Source of the DNA: Cherax quadricarinatus
Taxonomy: Eukaryota > Arthropoda > Malacostraca > Decapoda > Parastacidae
Length of the DNA: 64,000 nucleotides
Assembly (NCBI RefSeq): GCF_038502225.1
Contig: NC_091372.1
Coordinates: forward strand, 7,568,257 to 7,632,256
Direction: 5' to 3'
Shown: one piece after another, positions 33,828-48,719 of the stretch
Layout: every line of letters starts with the position of its first letter
Position numbering within the stretch: position 1 is the first letter of the stretch
Program-made: the position numbers and the translations under genes
The notes under the pieces: model-generated
What the model saw: the letters and a program-made list of their open reading frames with translations, nothing else
Told to the model about the DNA's origin: nothing
Databases searched by the model: none

Positions 33828-36800
33828 CACACTGCCTCCAGTAACACTGCCTCCAGTAACACTGCCTCTAGTAACACTACCTACAGTAACACTGCCTCCA
33901 GTAACACTGCCTCCAGTAACACTGCCTCCAGTAACACTACCTCCAGTAACACTGCCTCCAGTACCACTGCCTCCATTAACACTGCCTCCAGTAACACTGC
34001 CTCCAGTAACACTACCTCCAGTAACACTACCTCCAGTAACACTGCCTCCAGTAACACTACCTCCAGTAACACTGCCTCCAGTAACACTACCTCCAGTAAC
34101 ACTGCCTCCAGTAACACTACCTCCAGTAACACTGCCTCCAGTAACACTGCCTCCAGTAACACTACCTCCAGTAACACTGCCTCCAGTAACACTACCTCCA
34201 GTAACACAGCCTCCAGTAACACTACCTCCAGTAACACTGCCTCCAGTAACACTACCTCCAGTAACACTGCCTCCAGTAACACTACCTCCAGTAACACTGC
34301 CTCCAGTACCACTGCCTCCAGTAACACTGCCTCCAGTAACACTGCCTCCAGTAACACTGCCTCCAGTAACACTGCCTCCAGTAACACTGCCTCCAGTAAC
34401 ACTACCTCCAGTAACACTGCCTCCAGTAACACTGCCTCCAGTAACACTGCCTCCAGTAACACTGCCTCCAGTAACACTACCTCCAGTAACACTGCCTCCA
34501 GTAACACTCCAGTAACACTACCTCCAGTAACACTCCAGTAACACTACCTCCAGTAACACTGCCTCCAGTAACACTGCCTCCAGTAACACTACCTCCAGTA
34601 ACACTGCCTCCAGTAACACTACCTCCAGTAACACTGCCTCCAGTAACACTGCCTCCAGTAACACTGCCTCCAGTAACACTGCCTCCAGTAACACTGCCTC
34701 CAGTAACACTGCCTCCAGTAACACTACCTCCAGTAACACTGCCTCCAGTAACACTACCTCCAGTAACACTGCCTCCAGTAACACTACCTCCAGTAACACT
34801 GCCTCCAGTAACACTGCCTCCAGTAACACTGCCTCCAGTAACACTGCCTCCAGTAACACTGCCTCCAGTAACACTACCTCCAGTAACACTGCCTCCAGTA
34901 ACACTGCCTCCAGTAACACTGCCTCCAGTAACACTGCCTCCAGTAACACTGCCTCCAGTAACACTGCCTCCAGTAACACTACCTCCAGTAACACTGCCTC
35001 CAGTAACACTGCCTCCAGTAACACTGCCTCCAGTAACACTACCTCCAGTAACACTGCCTCCAGTAACACTACCTCCAGTAACACTACCTCCAGTAACACT
35101 ACCTCCAGTAACACTGCCTCCAGTAACACTACCTCCAGTAACACTGCCTCCAGTAACACTGCCTCCAGTAACACTGCCTCCAGTAACACTTCCTCCAGTA
35201 ACACTGCCTCCAGTAACACTGCCTCCAGTAACACTGCCTCCAGTAACACTGCCTCCAGTAACACTACCTCCAGTAACACTGCCTCCAGTAACACTACCTC
35301 CAGTAACACTGCCTCCAGTAACACTGCCTCCAGTAACACTACCTCCAGTAACACTGCCTCCAGTAACACTGCCTCCAGTAACACTGCCTCCAGTAACACT
35401 GCCTCCAGTAACACTGCCTCCAGTAACACTGCCTCCAGTAACACTGCCTCCAGTAACACTACCTCCAGTAACACTGCCTCCAGTAACACTACCTCCAGTA
35501 ACACTGCCTCCAGTAACACTGCCTCCAGTAACACTGCCTCCAGTAACACTGCCTCCAGTAACACTGCCTCCAGTAACCTCCAGTAACACTGCCTCCAGTA
35601 ACACTACCTCCAGTAACACTGCCTCCAGTAACACTGCCTCCAGTAACACTGCCTCCAGTAACACTGCCTCCAGTAACACTCCAGTAACACTGTAACCTCC
35701 AGTAACACTGCCTCCAGTAACACTGCCTCCAGTAACACTAACACTGCCTCCAGTAACACTGCCTCCAGTAACACTGTAACACTCCTCCAGTAACACTGTA
35801 ACCTCCAGTAACACTGCCTCCAGTAACACTGTAACACTACCTCCAGTAACACTACCTCCAGTAACACTACCTCCAGTAACACTGCCTCCAGTAACACTAC
35901 CTCCAGTAACACTGCCTCCAGTAACACTGCCTCCAGTAACACTACCTCCAGTAACACTGCCTCCAGTAACACTGCCTCCAGTAACACTGCCTCCAGTAAC
36001 ACTGCCTCCAGTAACACTACCTCCAGTAACACTGCCTCCAGTAACACTGCCTCCAGTAACACTGTAACACTCCTCCAGTAACACTGCCTCCAGTAACACT
36101 GCCTCCAGTAACACTGCCTCCAGTAACACTACCTCCAGTAACACTACCTCCAGTAACACTGCCTCCAGTAACACTGCCTCCAGTAACCTCCAGTAACACT
36201 TCCTCCAGTAACACTGCCTCCAGTAACACTGCCTCCACTGTCCAGTACACTACCTCCAGTAACACTGCCTCCAGTAACACTGCCTCCAGTAACACTACCT
36301 CCAGTAACACTGTAACACTGCCTCCAGTAACACTGCCTCCAGTAACACTGCCTCCAGTAACACTGCCTCCAGTAACACTACCTCCAGTAACACTGCCTCC
36401 AGTAACACTGCCTCCAGTAACACTACCTCCAGTAACACTGCCTCCAGTAACACTGCCTCCAGTAACACTACCTCCAGTAACACTGCCTCCAGTAACACTG
36501 CCTAGTAACACTAGTAACACTGCCTCCAGTAACACTGCCTCCAGTAACACTGCCTCCAGTGCCTCCAGTAACACTACCTCAAGTAACACTCCTCCAGTAA
36601 CACTGCCTCCAGTAACACTGCCTCCAGTAACACTCCTCCAGTAACACTCCAGCCACTCCTCCAGTAACACTGCCTCCAGTAACACTACCTCCAGTAACAC
36701 TGCCTCCAGTAACACTGTAACCAGGACCACTACCTCCAGTAACACTGCCTCCAGTAACACTACCTCCAGTAACACTGCCTCCAGTAACACTGCCTCCAGT

Positions 36801-39800
36801 AACACTGCCTCCAGTAACACTACCTCCAGTAACACTGCCTCCAGTAACACTACCTCCAGTAACACTGCCTCCAGTAACACTGCCTCCAGTAACACTGTCT
36901 CCAGTAACACTACCTCCAGTAACCTCCTCCAGTAACACTGTAACACTCCTCCAGTAACACTGCCTCCACTATCACTGCCTCCAGTAACACTACCTCCAGT
37001 AACACTGCTTCCAGTAACACTGCCTCCAGTAACACTGCCTCCAGTAACACTGCCTCCAGTAACACTGCCTACCTCCAGTCACTGCCTCCAGCAACACTGC
37101 CTCCAGTAACACTACCTCCAGTAACACTGCCTCCAGTAACACTGCCTCCAGTAACACTGCCTCCAGTAACACTGCCTCCAGTAACACTACCTCCAGTAAC
37201 ACTACCTCCAGTAACACTGCCTCCAGTAACACTGCCTCCAGTAACACTGCCTCCAGGAACACTCCTCCAGTAACACTGTAACACTAGCTCCAGTAACACT
37301 GCCTCCAGTAACACTGCCTCCAGTAACACTGCCTCCAGTAACACTGCCTCCAGTAACACTGCCTCCAGTAACACTGCCTCCAGTAACACTGCCTCCAGTA
37401 ACACTGCCTCCAGTAACACTACCTCCAGTAACACTGCCTCCAGTAACACTACCTCCAGTAACACTGCCTCCAGTAACACTGCCTCCTGTAACACTGCCTC
37501 CAGTAACACTGCCTCCAGTAACACTGCCTCCAGTAACACTGCCTCTAGTAATACTACCTCCAGTAACACTGCCTCCAGTAACACTGCCTCCAGTAACAGT
37601 AACACTGCCTCCAGTAACACTGCCTCCAGTAACACTCCAGTAACACTCGCTCCAGTAACACTGCCTCCAGTAACACTACCTCCAGTAACACTGCCTCCAG
37701 TAACACTGCCTCCAGTAACACTGCCTCCAGTAACACTGCCTCCAGTAACACTGCCTCCAGTAACACTGCCTCCAGTAACACTGCCTCCAGTAACACTACC
37801 TCCAGTAACACTGCCAGTAACACTGCGTCCAGTAACACTGCCTCCAGTAACACTGCCTCCAGTAACACTGCCTCCAGTAACACTACCTCCAGTAACACTG
37901 CCTCCAGTAACACTGCCTCCAGTACCACTGCCTCCAGCCTCCAGTAACACTGCCTCCAGTAACACTGCCTCCAGTAACACTGCCTCCAGTAACACTCCAG
38001 CCACTGCCTCCAGTAACACTGCCTCCAGTAACACTGCCTCTAGTAACACTACCTCCAGTAACACTGCCTCCAGTAACACTGCCTCCAGTAACACTGCCTC
38101 CAGTAACACTGCCTCCAGTAACACTGCCTCCAGTAACACTGCCTCCAGTAACACTGCCTCCAGTAACACTGCCTCCAGTAACACGTCCTCCAGTAACACG
38201 GCCTCCAGTAACACTGCCTCCAGTAACACTGCCTCCAGTAACACTACCTCCAGTAACACTGTAACACTACCTCCAGTAACACTGCCTCCAGTAACACTGC
38301 CTCCAGTAACACTGCCTCCAGTAACACTGCCTCCAGTAACACTGCCTCCAGTAACACTACCTCCAGTAACACTGCCTCCAGTAACACTGCCTCCAGTAAC
38401 ACTGCCTCCAGTAACACTGCCTCCAGTAACACTCCAGTAACACTACCTCCAGTAACACTGCCTCCAGTAACACTGCCTCCAGTAACACTGCCTCCAGTAA
38501 CACTGCCTCCAGTAACACTCCTCCAGTAACACTGCCTCCAGTAACACTGCCTCCTCCAGTAACACTGTAACCTCCAGTAACACTGCCTCCAGTAACACTA
38601 CAGTAACACTGCCTCCAGTAACACTGCCTCCAGTAACACTGCCTCCAGTAACACTGCCTCCAGTAACACTGCCTCCAGTAACACTACCTCCAGTAACACT
38701 GCCTCCAGTAACACTGCCTCCAGTAACACTGCCTCCAGTAACACTGCCTCCAGTAACACTGCCTCCAGTAACACTGCCTCCAGTAACACTACCTCCAGTA
38801 ACACTGCCTCCAGTAACACTGCCTCCAGTAACACTGCCTCCAGTAACACTAACTCCAGAAACACTACCTCCAGTAACACTGCCTCCAGTAACACTGCCTC
38901 CAGTAACACTGCGTCCAGTAACACTACCTCCAGTAACACTGCCTCCAGTAACACTGCCTCCAGTAACACTACCTCCAGTAACACTGCTTCCAGTAACACT
39001 ATCTCCAGTAACACTGCCTCCAGTAACACTGCCTCCAGTAACACTGCTTCCAGTAACACTATCTCCAGTAACACTGCCTCCAGTAACACTGCCTCCAGTA
39101 ACACCACCTCCAGTAACACTGCCTCCAGTAACACTGCCTCCAGTAACACTGCCTCCAGTAACACTACCTCCAGTAACACTGCCTCCAGTAACACTGCCTC
39201 CAGTAACACTGCCTCCAGTAACACTACCTCCAGTAACACTGTAACCTCCTCCAGTAACACTGCCTCTAGTCCAGTACACTACCTCCAGTAACACTGCCTC
39301 CAGTAACACTGCCTCCAGTAACACTGGCTCCAGTAACTGCCTCACGTAACACTTCCTCCAGTAACACTTCCTCCAGTAACACTTCCTCCAGTAACACTGC
39401 CTCCAGTAACACTGCCTCCAGTAACACTGTAACCTCCAGTAACACTACCTCCAGTAACACTGCCTCCAGTAACACTGCCTCCAGTAACACTGCCTCCAGC
39501 AACACTGCCTCCAGTAACACTGCCTCCAGTAACTGCCTCCAGTAACACTACCTCCAGTAACACTACCTCCAGTAACACTGCCTCCAGTAACACTGCCTCC
39601 AGTAACACTGCCTCCAGTAACACTGCCTCCAGTAACACTACCTCCAGTAACACTACCTCCAGTAACACTACCTCCAGTAACACTGCCTCCAGTAACACTG
39701 CCTCCAGTAACACTGCCTCCAGTAACACCACCTTCAGTAACACTGCCTCCAGTAACACTGCTTCCAGTAACACTACCTCCAGTAACACTGCCTTCAGTAA

Positions 39801-41036
39801 CACTATCTCCAGTAACACTGCCTCCAGTAACACTGCCTCCAGTAACACTGCCTCCAGTAACACTGCCTCCAGTAACACTACCTCCAGTAACACTGCCTCC
39901 AGTAACACTGCCTCCAGCAACACTGCCTCCAGTAACACTACCTCCAGTAACACTGCCTCCAGTAACACTGCCTCCAGTAACACTGCCTCCAGTAACACTG
40001 CCTCCAGTAACACTACCTCCAGTAACACTGCCTCCAGTAACACTGCCTCCAGTAACACTACCTCCAGTAACACTGCCTCCAGTAACACTGCCTCCAGTAA
40101 CACTGCCTCCAGTAACACTACCTCCAGTAACACTGCCTCCAGTAACACTGCCTCCAGTAACACTGCCTCCAGTAACACTGCCTCCAGTAACACTGCCTCC
40201 AGTAACACTGCCTCCAGTAACTGCCTCCAGTAACACTACCTCCAGTAACACTGCCTCCAGTAACACTGCCTCCAGTAACACTGCCTCCAGTAACACTACC
40301 TCCAGTAACACTGCCTCCAGTAACACTGCCTCCAGTAACACTGCCTCCAGTAACACTACCTCCAGTAACACTGCCAGTAACACTACCTCCAGTAACACTG
40401 CCTCCAGTAACACTGCCTCCAGTAACACTGCCTCCAGTAACACTGCCTCCAGTAACACTACCTCCAGTAACACTGCCTCCAGTAACACTGCCTCCAGTAA
40501 CACTGCCTCCAGTAACACTACCTCCAGTAACACTGCCTCCAGTAACACTGCCTCCAGTAACACTGCCTCCAGTAACACTGCCTCCAGTAACACTACCTCC
40601 AGTAACACTGCCTCCAGTAACACTGCCTCCAGTAACACTGCCTCCAGTAACACTACCTCCAGTAACACTGCCTCCAGTAACACTGCCTCCAGTAACACTG
40701 CCTCCAGTAACACTGCCTCCAGTAACACTGCACTGCCTCCAGTAACACTGCCTCCTGTAACACTGCCTCCAGTAACACTGCCTCCAGTAACACTGCCTCC
40801 AGTAACACTGCCTCCAGTAACACTGCCTCCAGTAACACTGCCTCCAGTAACACTGCCTCCAGTAACACTGCCTCCAGTAACACTGCCTCCAGTAACACTG
40901 CCTCCAGTAACACTGCCTCCAGTAACACTGCCTCCAGTAACACTGCCTCCAGTAACACTACCTCCAGTAACACTGCCTCCAGTAACACTGCCTCCAGTAA
41001 CACTGCCTCCAGTAACACTGCCTCCAGTAACACTGC
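33828..41036. repeat. 15-bp minisatellite, subfamily A (CAGTAACACTGCCTC)
   Basis: About 7.2 kb of the 15-bp unit CAGTAACACTGCCTC, with ACTACC as the main alternative to ACTGCC. Between 35570 and 40000 there are many truncated units (such as CCAGTAACACTGTAACACTC), which break register. Elsewhere the multiple-of-three unit leaves minus-strand frames open (VLLEA, GSVTG pentamers) for hundreds of codons. These are not regarded as genes. Confidence 0.97.
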
Positions 41037-44000
41037 CACCAACAACACTGCCATCAACAACACTGCCACCAACAACACTACCATCAACAACTCTGCCACC
41101 AACAACACAGCCACCAACAACACTGCCACAAACAACACTGCCACCAACAACACTGCCACCAACAACACTGCCACCAACAACACTGCGACCAACAACACTC
41201 CCACCAACAATAGTGCCACCAACAACATTGCCACCAACAACACTGCCACCAAAAACACTCCCACCAACAACACTGCGACCAACAACACTACCACCAACAA
41301 CACTACCACCAACAACACTACCACCAACAACACTGCCACCAACAACACTACCACCAACAACACTACCACCAACAACACTACCACCAACAACACTACCACC
41401 AACAACACTACCACCAACAACACTGCCACCAACAACACTACCACCAACAACACTACCAGCAACAACACTACCACCAATAACACTGCCTCCAAAAACTCTA
41501 CCTCTAACAACACTTCCACCAACATCACTACCACCAACAGCAGTACCAACAACACTACCAACAACACTTCCACCAACAACACTTCCACCAACATCACTAC
41601 CACCAACAGCAGTACCAACAACACTGCCACCAACAACACTTCCACCAACATCACTACCACCAACAGCAGTACCAACAACACTGCCACCAACAACACTTCC
41701 ACCAACATCACTACCACCAACATCACTACCACCAACAACACTGCCACCAACAGCACTGCCACCAACAACACTGCCACCAACAACACTCCCATCAACAACA
41801 CTGCCACTAACAACACTCCCACCAACAACACTGCCACCAACAACACTCCCACCAACAACACTGCCACCAACAACACTGCCACAAACAATACTGCCACCAA
41901 AAACACTGCCACCAACAACACTGCCACCAACAACACTGCCACCAACAACACTGCCACCAACAACACTGCCACCAACAACACTGCCACCAACAACACTGCC
42001 ACCAACAACACTGCCACCAACAACACTGCCACCAACAACACTGCCACCAACAACACTGCAACTAACAACAACACTCCCACCAACAACACTGCCACCAACA
42101 ACACTGCCACCAACAACACTGCCACTGCCAAACAACACTGCCACCAACAACACTGCCACCAACAACACTGCCACCAACAACACTGCCACCAACAACACTG
42201 CCACCAACAACACTCCCACCAACAACACTCCCACCAACAAAACTGCCACCAACAACACTCCCACCAACAACACTGCCACCACCAACACTGCCACCAACAC
42301 TGCCCAACAAAACTGCCAACAACACTGCCACCAACAACACTGCCACCAACAACACTGCCACCAACAACACTGCCACCAACAACACTGCCACCAACAACAC
42401 TGCCACCAACAACACTGCCACCAACAACATTGCCACCAGCAACACTGCCACCAACAACACTGCCATCAACAACACTGCCACTAACAACACTGCCACCAAC
42501 AACACTGCCACCAACAACACTGCCACTAACAACACTGCCACCAACAACATTGCCACCAACAACACTGCCACCAACAACACTGCCACCAACAACACTGCCA
42601 CCAACAACACTGCCACCAACAACACTGCCACCAACAACACTGCCACCAACAACACTGCCACCAACAACACTGCCACCAACAACACTGCCACCAACAACAC
42701 TGCCACCAACAACACTGCCACCAACAACACTGCCACCAACAACACTGCCACCAACAACACTCCCACCAACAACACTGCCACCAACAACACTGCCACCAAC
42801 AACACTGCCACCAACAACACTGCCACCAACAACACTGCCACCAACAACACTGCCACCAACAACACTGCCACCAACAACACTGCCACCAACAACACTGCCA
42901 CCAACAACACTGCCACCAACAACACTGCCACCAACAACACTGCCACCAACAACACTTCCACCAACATCACTACCACCAACAGCAGTACCAACAACACTGC
43001 CACCAACAACACTTCCACCAACATCACTGCTAACCACTGCCACCAACACACTCCACCAACACACTGCCAAAGAACACTGCCACCAACAACACTGCCACCA
43101 ACAACACTGCCACCAACAACACTGCCACCAACAAAACTGCCACCAACAACAGTCACCAACAACTCTGCCACTAACAACACTGCCACCAACAACAATGCGA
43201 CCAACAAAACTGCCACCAACAACACTGCCACCAACAACACTCCCACCAACAACACTCCCACCAACAAAACTGCCACCAACAACACTGCCACCAACAACAC
43301 TGCCACTAACAACACTGCCACCAACAACACTGCCATCAACAACACTGCCATCAACAACACTGCCACCAACAACACTGCCACCAACAACACTGCCACCAAC
43401 AGCACTGCCATCAACAACACTGCCATCAACAACACTGCCACCAACAAAACTGCCACCAACAACACTACCACCAACAACACTGCCACTAACAACACTGCAA
43501 CCAACAACAATGCGACCAACAAAACTGCCACCAACAACACTGCCACCAACAACACTCCCACTAACAACACTGCCACCAACAAAACTGCCACCAACAACAC
43601 TGCCACCAACAACACTGCCACCAACAACACTGCCACCAACAACACTGCCACTAACAACACTGCCACCAACAACACTGCCATCAACAACACTGCCACCAAC
43701 AACACTGCCACCAACAACACTGCCACCAACAACACTGCCACCAACAACACTGCCACCAACAACACTGCCACCAACAACACTGCCAGAAGCAACACTGCCA
43801 CCAACAACACTGCCACCAGCAACACTGCCACCTACAACACTGCCACCAACAACACTGCCACCTACAACAATTCCACCAACAACACTGCCATCAACAACAC
43901 TGACACCAACAACACTGCCACCAACAACACTGCCACCAACAACACTGCCATCAACAACACTGCCACCAGCAACACTGCTATCAACAACACTGCCACAAAC

Positions 44001-44530
44001 AACACTGCCATCAACAACACTGCCACCAACAACACTGCCATCAACAACACTGCCACCAACAACACTGCCACCAACAACACTGCCACAAACAACACTGCCA
44101 TCAACAGCACTGCCACCAACAACACTGCCACCAACAACAGCCACCAACAACACTGCCACCAACAACACTGCCACCACACTCCCACAACAACAACACTGCT
44201 ACCAACAACACTGCCACCAACAACACTGCCAACAACACTGCCACCAACAACACTGCCACCAACAACACTGCCACCAACAACACTGCCACCAACAACAACA
44301 CTGCCATGCCAACAACACTGCCACCAACAACACTGCCACCAACAACACTGCCACCAACAACACTGCCATCAACAACACTGCCACCAACAACACTGCCACC
44401 AACAACACTGCCATCAACAACACTGCCACCAACAACACTGCCACCAACAACACTGCCACCAACAACACTGCCATCAACAACACTGCCACCAACAACACTG
44501 CCACCAACAACACTGCCACCAACAACACTG
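41037..44530. repeat. 15-bp minisatellite, subfamily B (CAACAACACTGCCAC), left block
   Basis: At 41037 the unit changes from CAGTAACACTGCCTC to CAACAACACTGCCAC, keeping length and phase, so the two are subfamilies of one repeat. Composite units with ACATCACTACCACCAACAGC occur at 41515-41730 and again near 42960. Open frames up to 1,174 codons (PTTLP, GSVVG, LLVAV pentamers) are shadows of the unit. Confidence 0.97.
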
Positions 44531-44626
44531 CCTCCAGTAACACTGCCTCCAGTAACACTGCCTCCAGTAACACTGCCTCCAGTAACACTGCCTCCAGTAA
44601 CACTACCTCCAGTAACACTGCCTCCA
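44531..44626. repeat. Subfamily A island left of LINE-B
   Basis: About six subfamily A units (CAGTAACACTGCCTC) inside the B array, immediately before LINE-B copy 1. Confidence 0.95.
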
Positions 44627-46087
44627 GACATAGCCCCACTCCACAAAGGGGGCAGTAAAGCAACAGCAAAGAACTACAGACCAATAGCACTAACATCCCA
44701 TATCATAAAAATCTTTGAAAGGGTCCTAAGAAGCAAGATCACCACGCATCTAGAAACCCATCAGTTACACAACCCAGGGCAACATGGGTTTAGAACAGGT
44801 CGCTCCTGTCTGTCTCAACTATTGGACCACTACGACAAGGTCCTAAATGCACTAGAAGACAAAAAGAATGCAGATGTAATATATACAGACTTTGCAAAAG
44901 CCTTCGACAAGTGTGACCATGGCGTAATAGCGCACAAAATGCGTGCTAAAGGAATAACAGGAAAAGTCGGTCGATGGATCTATAATTTCCTCACTAACAG
45001 AACACAGAGAGTAGTCGTCAACAGAGTAAAATCCGAGGCAGCTACGGTGAAAAGCTCTGTTCCACAAGGCACAGTACTCGCTCCCATCTTGTTCCTCATC
45101 CTTATATCCGACATAGACAAGGATGTCAGCCACAGCACCGTGTCTTCCTTTGCAGATGACACCCGAATCTGCATGACAGTGTCTTCCATTGCAGACACTG
45201 CAAAGCTCCAGGCAGACATCAACCAAATCTTTCAGTGGGCTGCAGAAAACAATATGAAGTTCAACGATGAGAAATTTCAATTACTCAGATATGGTAAACA
45301 TGAGGAAATTAAATCTTCATCAGAGTACAAAACAAATTCTGGCCACAAAATAGAGCGAAACACCAACGTCAAAGACCTGGGAGTGATCATGTCGGAGGAT
45401 CTCACCTTCAAGGACCATAACATTGTATCAATCGCATCTGCTAGAAAAATGACAGGATGGATAATGAGAACCTTCAAAACTAGGGAGGCCAAGCCCATGA
45501 TGACACTCTTCAGGTCACTTGTTCTATCTAGGCTGGAATATTGCTGCACACTAACAGCACCTTTCAAGGCAGGTGAAATTGCCGACCTAGAAAATGTACA
45601 GAGAACTTTCACGACGCGCATAACGGAGATAAAACACCTCAATTATTGGGAGCGCTTGAGGTTCCTAAACCTGTATTCCCTGGAACGCAGGAGGGAGAGA
45701 TACATGATTATATACACCTGGAAAATCCTAGAGGGACTAGTACCGAACTTGCACACGAAAATCACTCACTACGAAAGCAAAAGACTTGGCAGACGATGCA
45801 CCATCCCCCCAATGAAAAGCAGGGGTGTCACTAGCACGTTAAGAGACCATACAATAAGTGTCAGGGGCCCGAGACTGTTCAACTGCCTCCCAGCACACAT
45901 AAGGGGGATTACCAACAGACCCCTGGCAGTCTTCAAGCTGGCACTGGACAAGCACCTAAAGTCAGTTCCGGATCAGCCGGGCTGTAGCTCATATGTTGGT
46001 TTGCGTGCAGCCAGCAGCAACAGCCTGGTTGATCAGGCTCTGATCCACCAGGAGGCCTGGTCTCAGACCGGGCCGCGGGGGCGTTGA
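44627..46087 (+). CDS. LINE-B reverse transcriptase (5'-truncated)
   Basis: 486 codons of LINE-derived frame ending at TGA 46085-46087; the frame is also open upstream into the minisatellite by chance. It begins just before HKGGSKATAKNYRPIALTSH. RT motifs are YTDFAKAFDKCDH, SSVPQGTVLAPILF and catalytic FADD at 45149-45160. They are followed by DLGVIMSEDLTFKDH, LEYCCTLTAPF and the C-terminal VRGPRLFNCLPAHIRGI block. All core RT residues appear intact and no internal stop is present, so this is the best-preserved LINE-B copy. It lacks the N-terminal endonuclease. Family: Jockey/CR1-like LINE; distinct from LINE-A. Confidence 0.92.
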   Translation, partial: DIAPLHKGGSKATAKNYRPIALTSHIIKIFERVLRSKITTHLETHQLHNPGQHGFRTGRSCLSQLLDHYDKVLNALEDKKNADVIYTDFAKAFDKCDHGVIAHKMRAKGITGKVGRWIYNFLTNRTQRVVVNRVKSEAATVKSSVPQGTVLAPILFLILISDIDKDVSHSTVSSFADDTRICMTVSSIADTAKLQADINQIFQWAAENNMKFNDEKFQLLRYGKHEEIKSSSEYKTNSGHKIERNTNVKDLGVIMSEDLTFKDHNIVSIASARKMTGWIMRTFKTREAKPMMTLFRSLVLSRLEYCCTLTAPFKAGEIADLENVQRTFTTRITEIKHLNYWERLRFLNLYSLERRRERYMIIYTWKILEGLVPNLHTKITHYESKRLGRRCTIPPMKSRGVTSTLRDHTISVRGPRLFNCLPAHIRGITNRPLAVFKLALDKHLKSVPDQPGCSSYVGLRAASSNSLVDQALIHQEAWSQTGPRGR

Positions 46088-46112
46088 CCCCCGGAACTCT
46101 CTCCAGGTAAAC
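44627..46112 (+). mobile_element. LINE-B copy 1, 5'-truncated, inserted in the 15-bp array
   Basis: Starts after CCTCCA with GACATAGCCCCACTCCAC and ends CTCTCCAGGTAAACTCCAG, passing directly into GTAACACTGCC repeats. The 3' UTR is only about 25 bp (46088-46112). Its terminal motif AGGTAAACTCCAG matches, in reverse, the end of LINE-B copy 2 at 19823. The 5' half, including the endonuclease, is absent. Confidence 0.9.
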
Positions 46113-46289
46113 TCCAGTAACACTGCCTCCAGTAACACTGCCTCCAGAAACACTGCCTCCAGTAACACTACCTCCAGTAACACTGCCTCCAGTAACACTG
46201 CCTCCAGTAACACTGCCTCCAGTAACTCTGCCTCCAGTAACACTTCCTCCAGTAAAACTGCCTCCAGTAACACTACCTCCATTAACACT
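46113..46289. repeat. Subfamily A island right of LINE-B
   Basis: About 12 units of CAGTAACACTGCCTC type (variants AGAAACACT, AGTAAAACT, ATTAACACT) between LINE-B and the right B block. Confidence 0.95.
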
Positions 46290-48719
46290 GCCACCAACAA
46301 CACTGCCACCCACAATACTGCCACCAACAACACTGCCACCAAAAACACTGCCATCAACAACACTGCCACCAACAACACTGCTACCAACAACACTGCCAAC
46401 AACAACACTGCCACCAACAACACTGCCACCAACAACACTCCCACCAACAACACTACCATCAACAACACTGCCACCAACAACACTGCCACCAACAACACTC
46501 CCACCAACAACACTGCCATAAACAACACTGCCACCAACAACACTCCCACCAACAACACTGCCATCAACAACACTGCCACCAACAACACTGCCACCAACAA
46601 CACTCCCACCAACAACACTTCCATCAACAACACTGCCACCAACAACACTGCCACCAACAACACTGCCACCAACAGCACTCCCACCAACAACACTCCCACC
46701 AACAACACTCCCACCAACAACACTGCCATAAACAACACTGCCACCAACAACACTGCCACCAACAACACTCCCACCAACAACACTGCCACCAACAACACTG
46801 CCACTAACAACACTGCCACCAACAACACTCCCACCAACAACACTCCCACCAACAACACTCCCACCAACAACACTCCCACCAACAACACTGCCAACAACAA
46901 CACTCCCACCAACAACACTGCCATCAACAACACTGCCACTAACAACACTGCCACCAACAACACTCCCACCAACAACACTGCCACCAACAACACTGCCACC
47001 AACAACACTCCCACCAACAACACTGCCATCAACAACACTGCCACTAACAACACTGCCACCAACAACACTCCCACCAACAACACTGCCATCAACAACACTG
47101 CCATCAACAACACTGCCACCAACAACACTGCCACCAACAACACTGCCACCAACAACACTGCCACCAACAACACTGCCACCAACAACACTCCCACCAACAA
47201 CACTGCCACCAACAACACTGCCATCAACAACACTGCCACTAACAACACTGCCACCAACAACACTCCCACCAACAACACTGCCATCAACAACACTGCCACC
47301 AACAACACTGCCACCAACAACACTGCCGCCAACAACACTGCCACCAACAACACTGCCACCAGCAACACTGCCACCAACAACACTGCCACCAACAACACTC
47401 CCACCAACAACACTCCCACCAACAACACTCCCACCAACAACACTCCCACCAACAACACTCCCACCAACAACACTGCCACCAACAACACTGCCACCAACAA
47501 CACTGCCACCAACAACACTGGCACCAACAACACTGGCCACCAACAACACTCCCACCAACAACACTCCCACCAAAAACACTGCCACCAACAACACTGCCAC
47601 CAACAACAATGCGACCAACAACACTGCCACCAACAACACTGCCACCAACACAATTGCCACCAACACCACTGCCACCAACAATAGTGCCACGAACAACATT
47701 GCCACCAACAACACTGCCACCAACAACACTGCCACCAACAACACTGCCACCAACAACACTGTCATCAACAACACTGCCACCAACAACAGTGCCACCAATA
47801 ACACTGCCACAAACAACACTCCCACCAACAACACTACTACCAACAACACTCCCACCAACAACACTGCCACCAACAACACTGCCACCAACAACACTGCCAC
47901 CAACAACACTGCCACCAACAAAACTGCCACCAACAACAGTCACCAACAACTCTGCCACTAACAACACTGCCACCAACAACAATGCGACCAAGAAAACTGC
48001 CACCAACAACACTGCCACCAACAACACTCCCACCAACAACACTCCCACCAACAAAACTGCCGCCAACAACACTGCCACCAACAACACTGCCACTAACAAC
48101 ACTGCCACCAACAACACTGCCATCAACAACACTGCCATCAACAACACTGCCACCAACAACACTGCCACCAACAACACTGCCACCAACAGCACTGCCACCA
48201 ACAACACTGCCATCAACAACACTGACACCAACAAAACTGCCACCAACAACACTGCCACCAACAACACTGCCACTAACAACACTGCCACCAACAACAATGC
48301 GACCAACAAAACTGCCACCAACAACACTGCCACCAACAACACTCCCACTAACAACACTGCCACCAACAGAACTGCCACCAACAACACTGCCACCAACAAA
48401 ACTGCCACCAACAACACTGCCACCAACAACACTGCCACTAACAACACTGCCACCAACAACAATGCGACCAACAAAACTGCCACCAACAACACTGCCACCA
48501 ACAACACTCCCACTAACAACACTGCCACCAACAAAACTGCCACCAACAACACTGCCACCAACAAAACTGCCACCAACAACACTGCCACCAACAACACTGC
48601 CACTAACAACACTGCCACCAACAACACTGCCATCAACAACACTGCCATCAACAACACTGCCACCAACAACACTGCCACCAACAACACTGCCACCAACAAC
48701 ACTGCCATCAACAACACTG

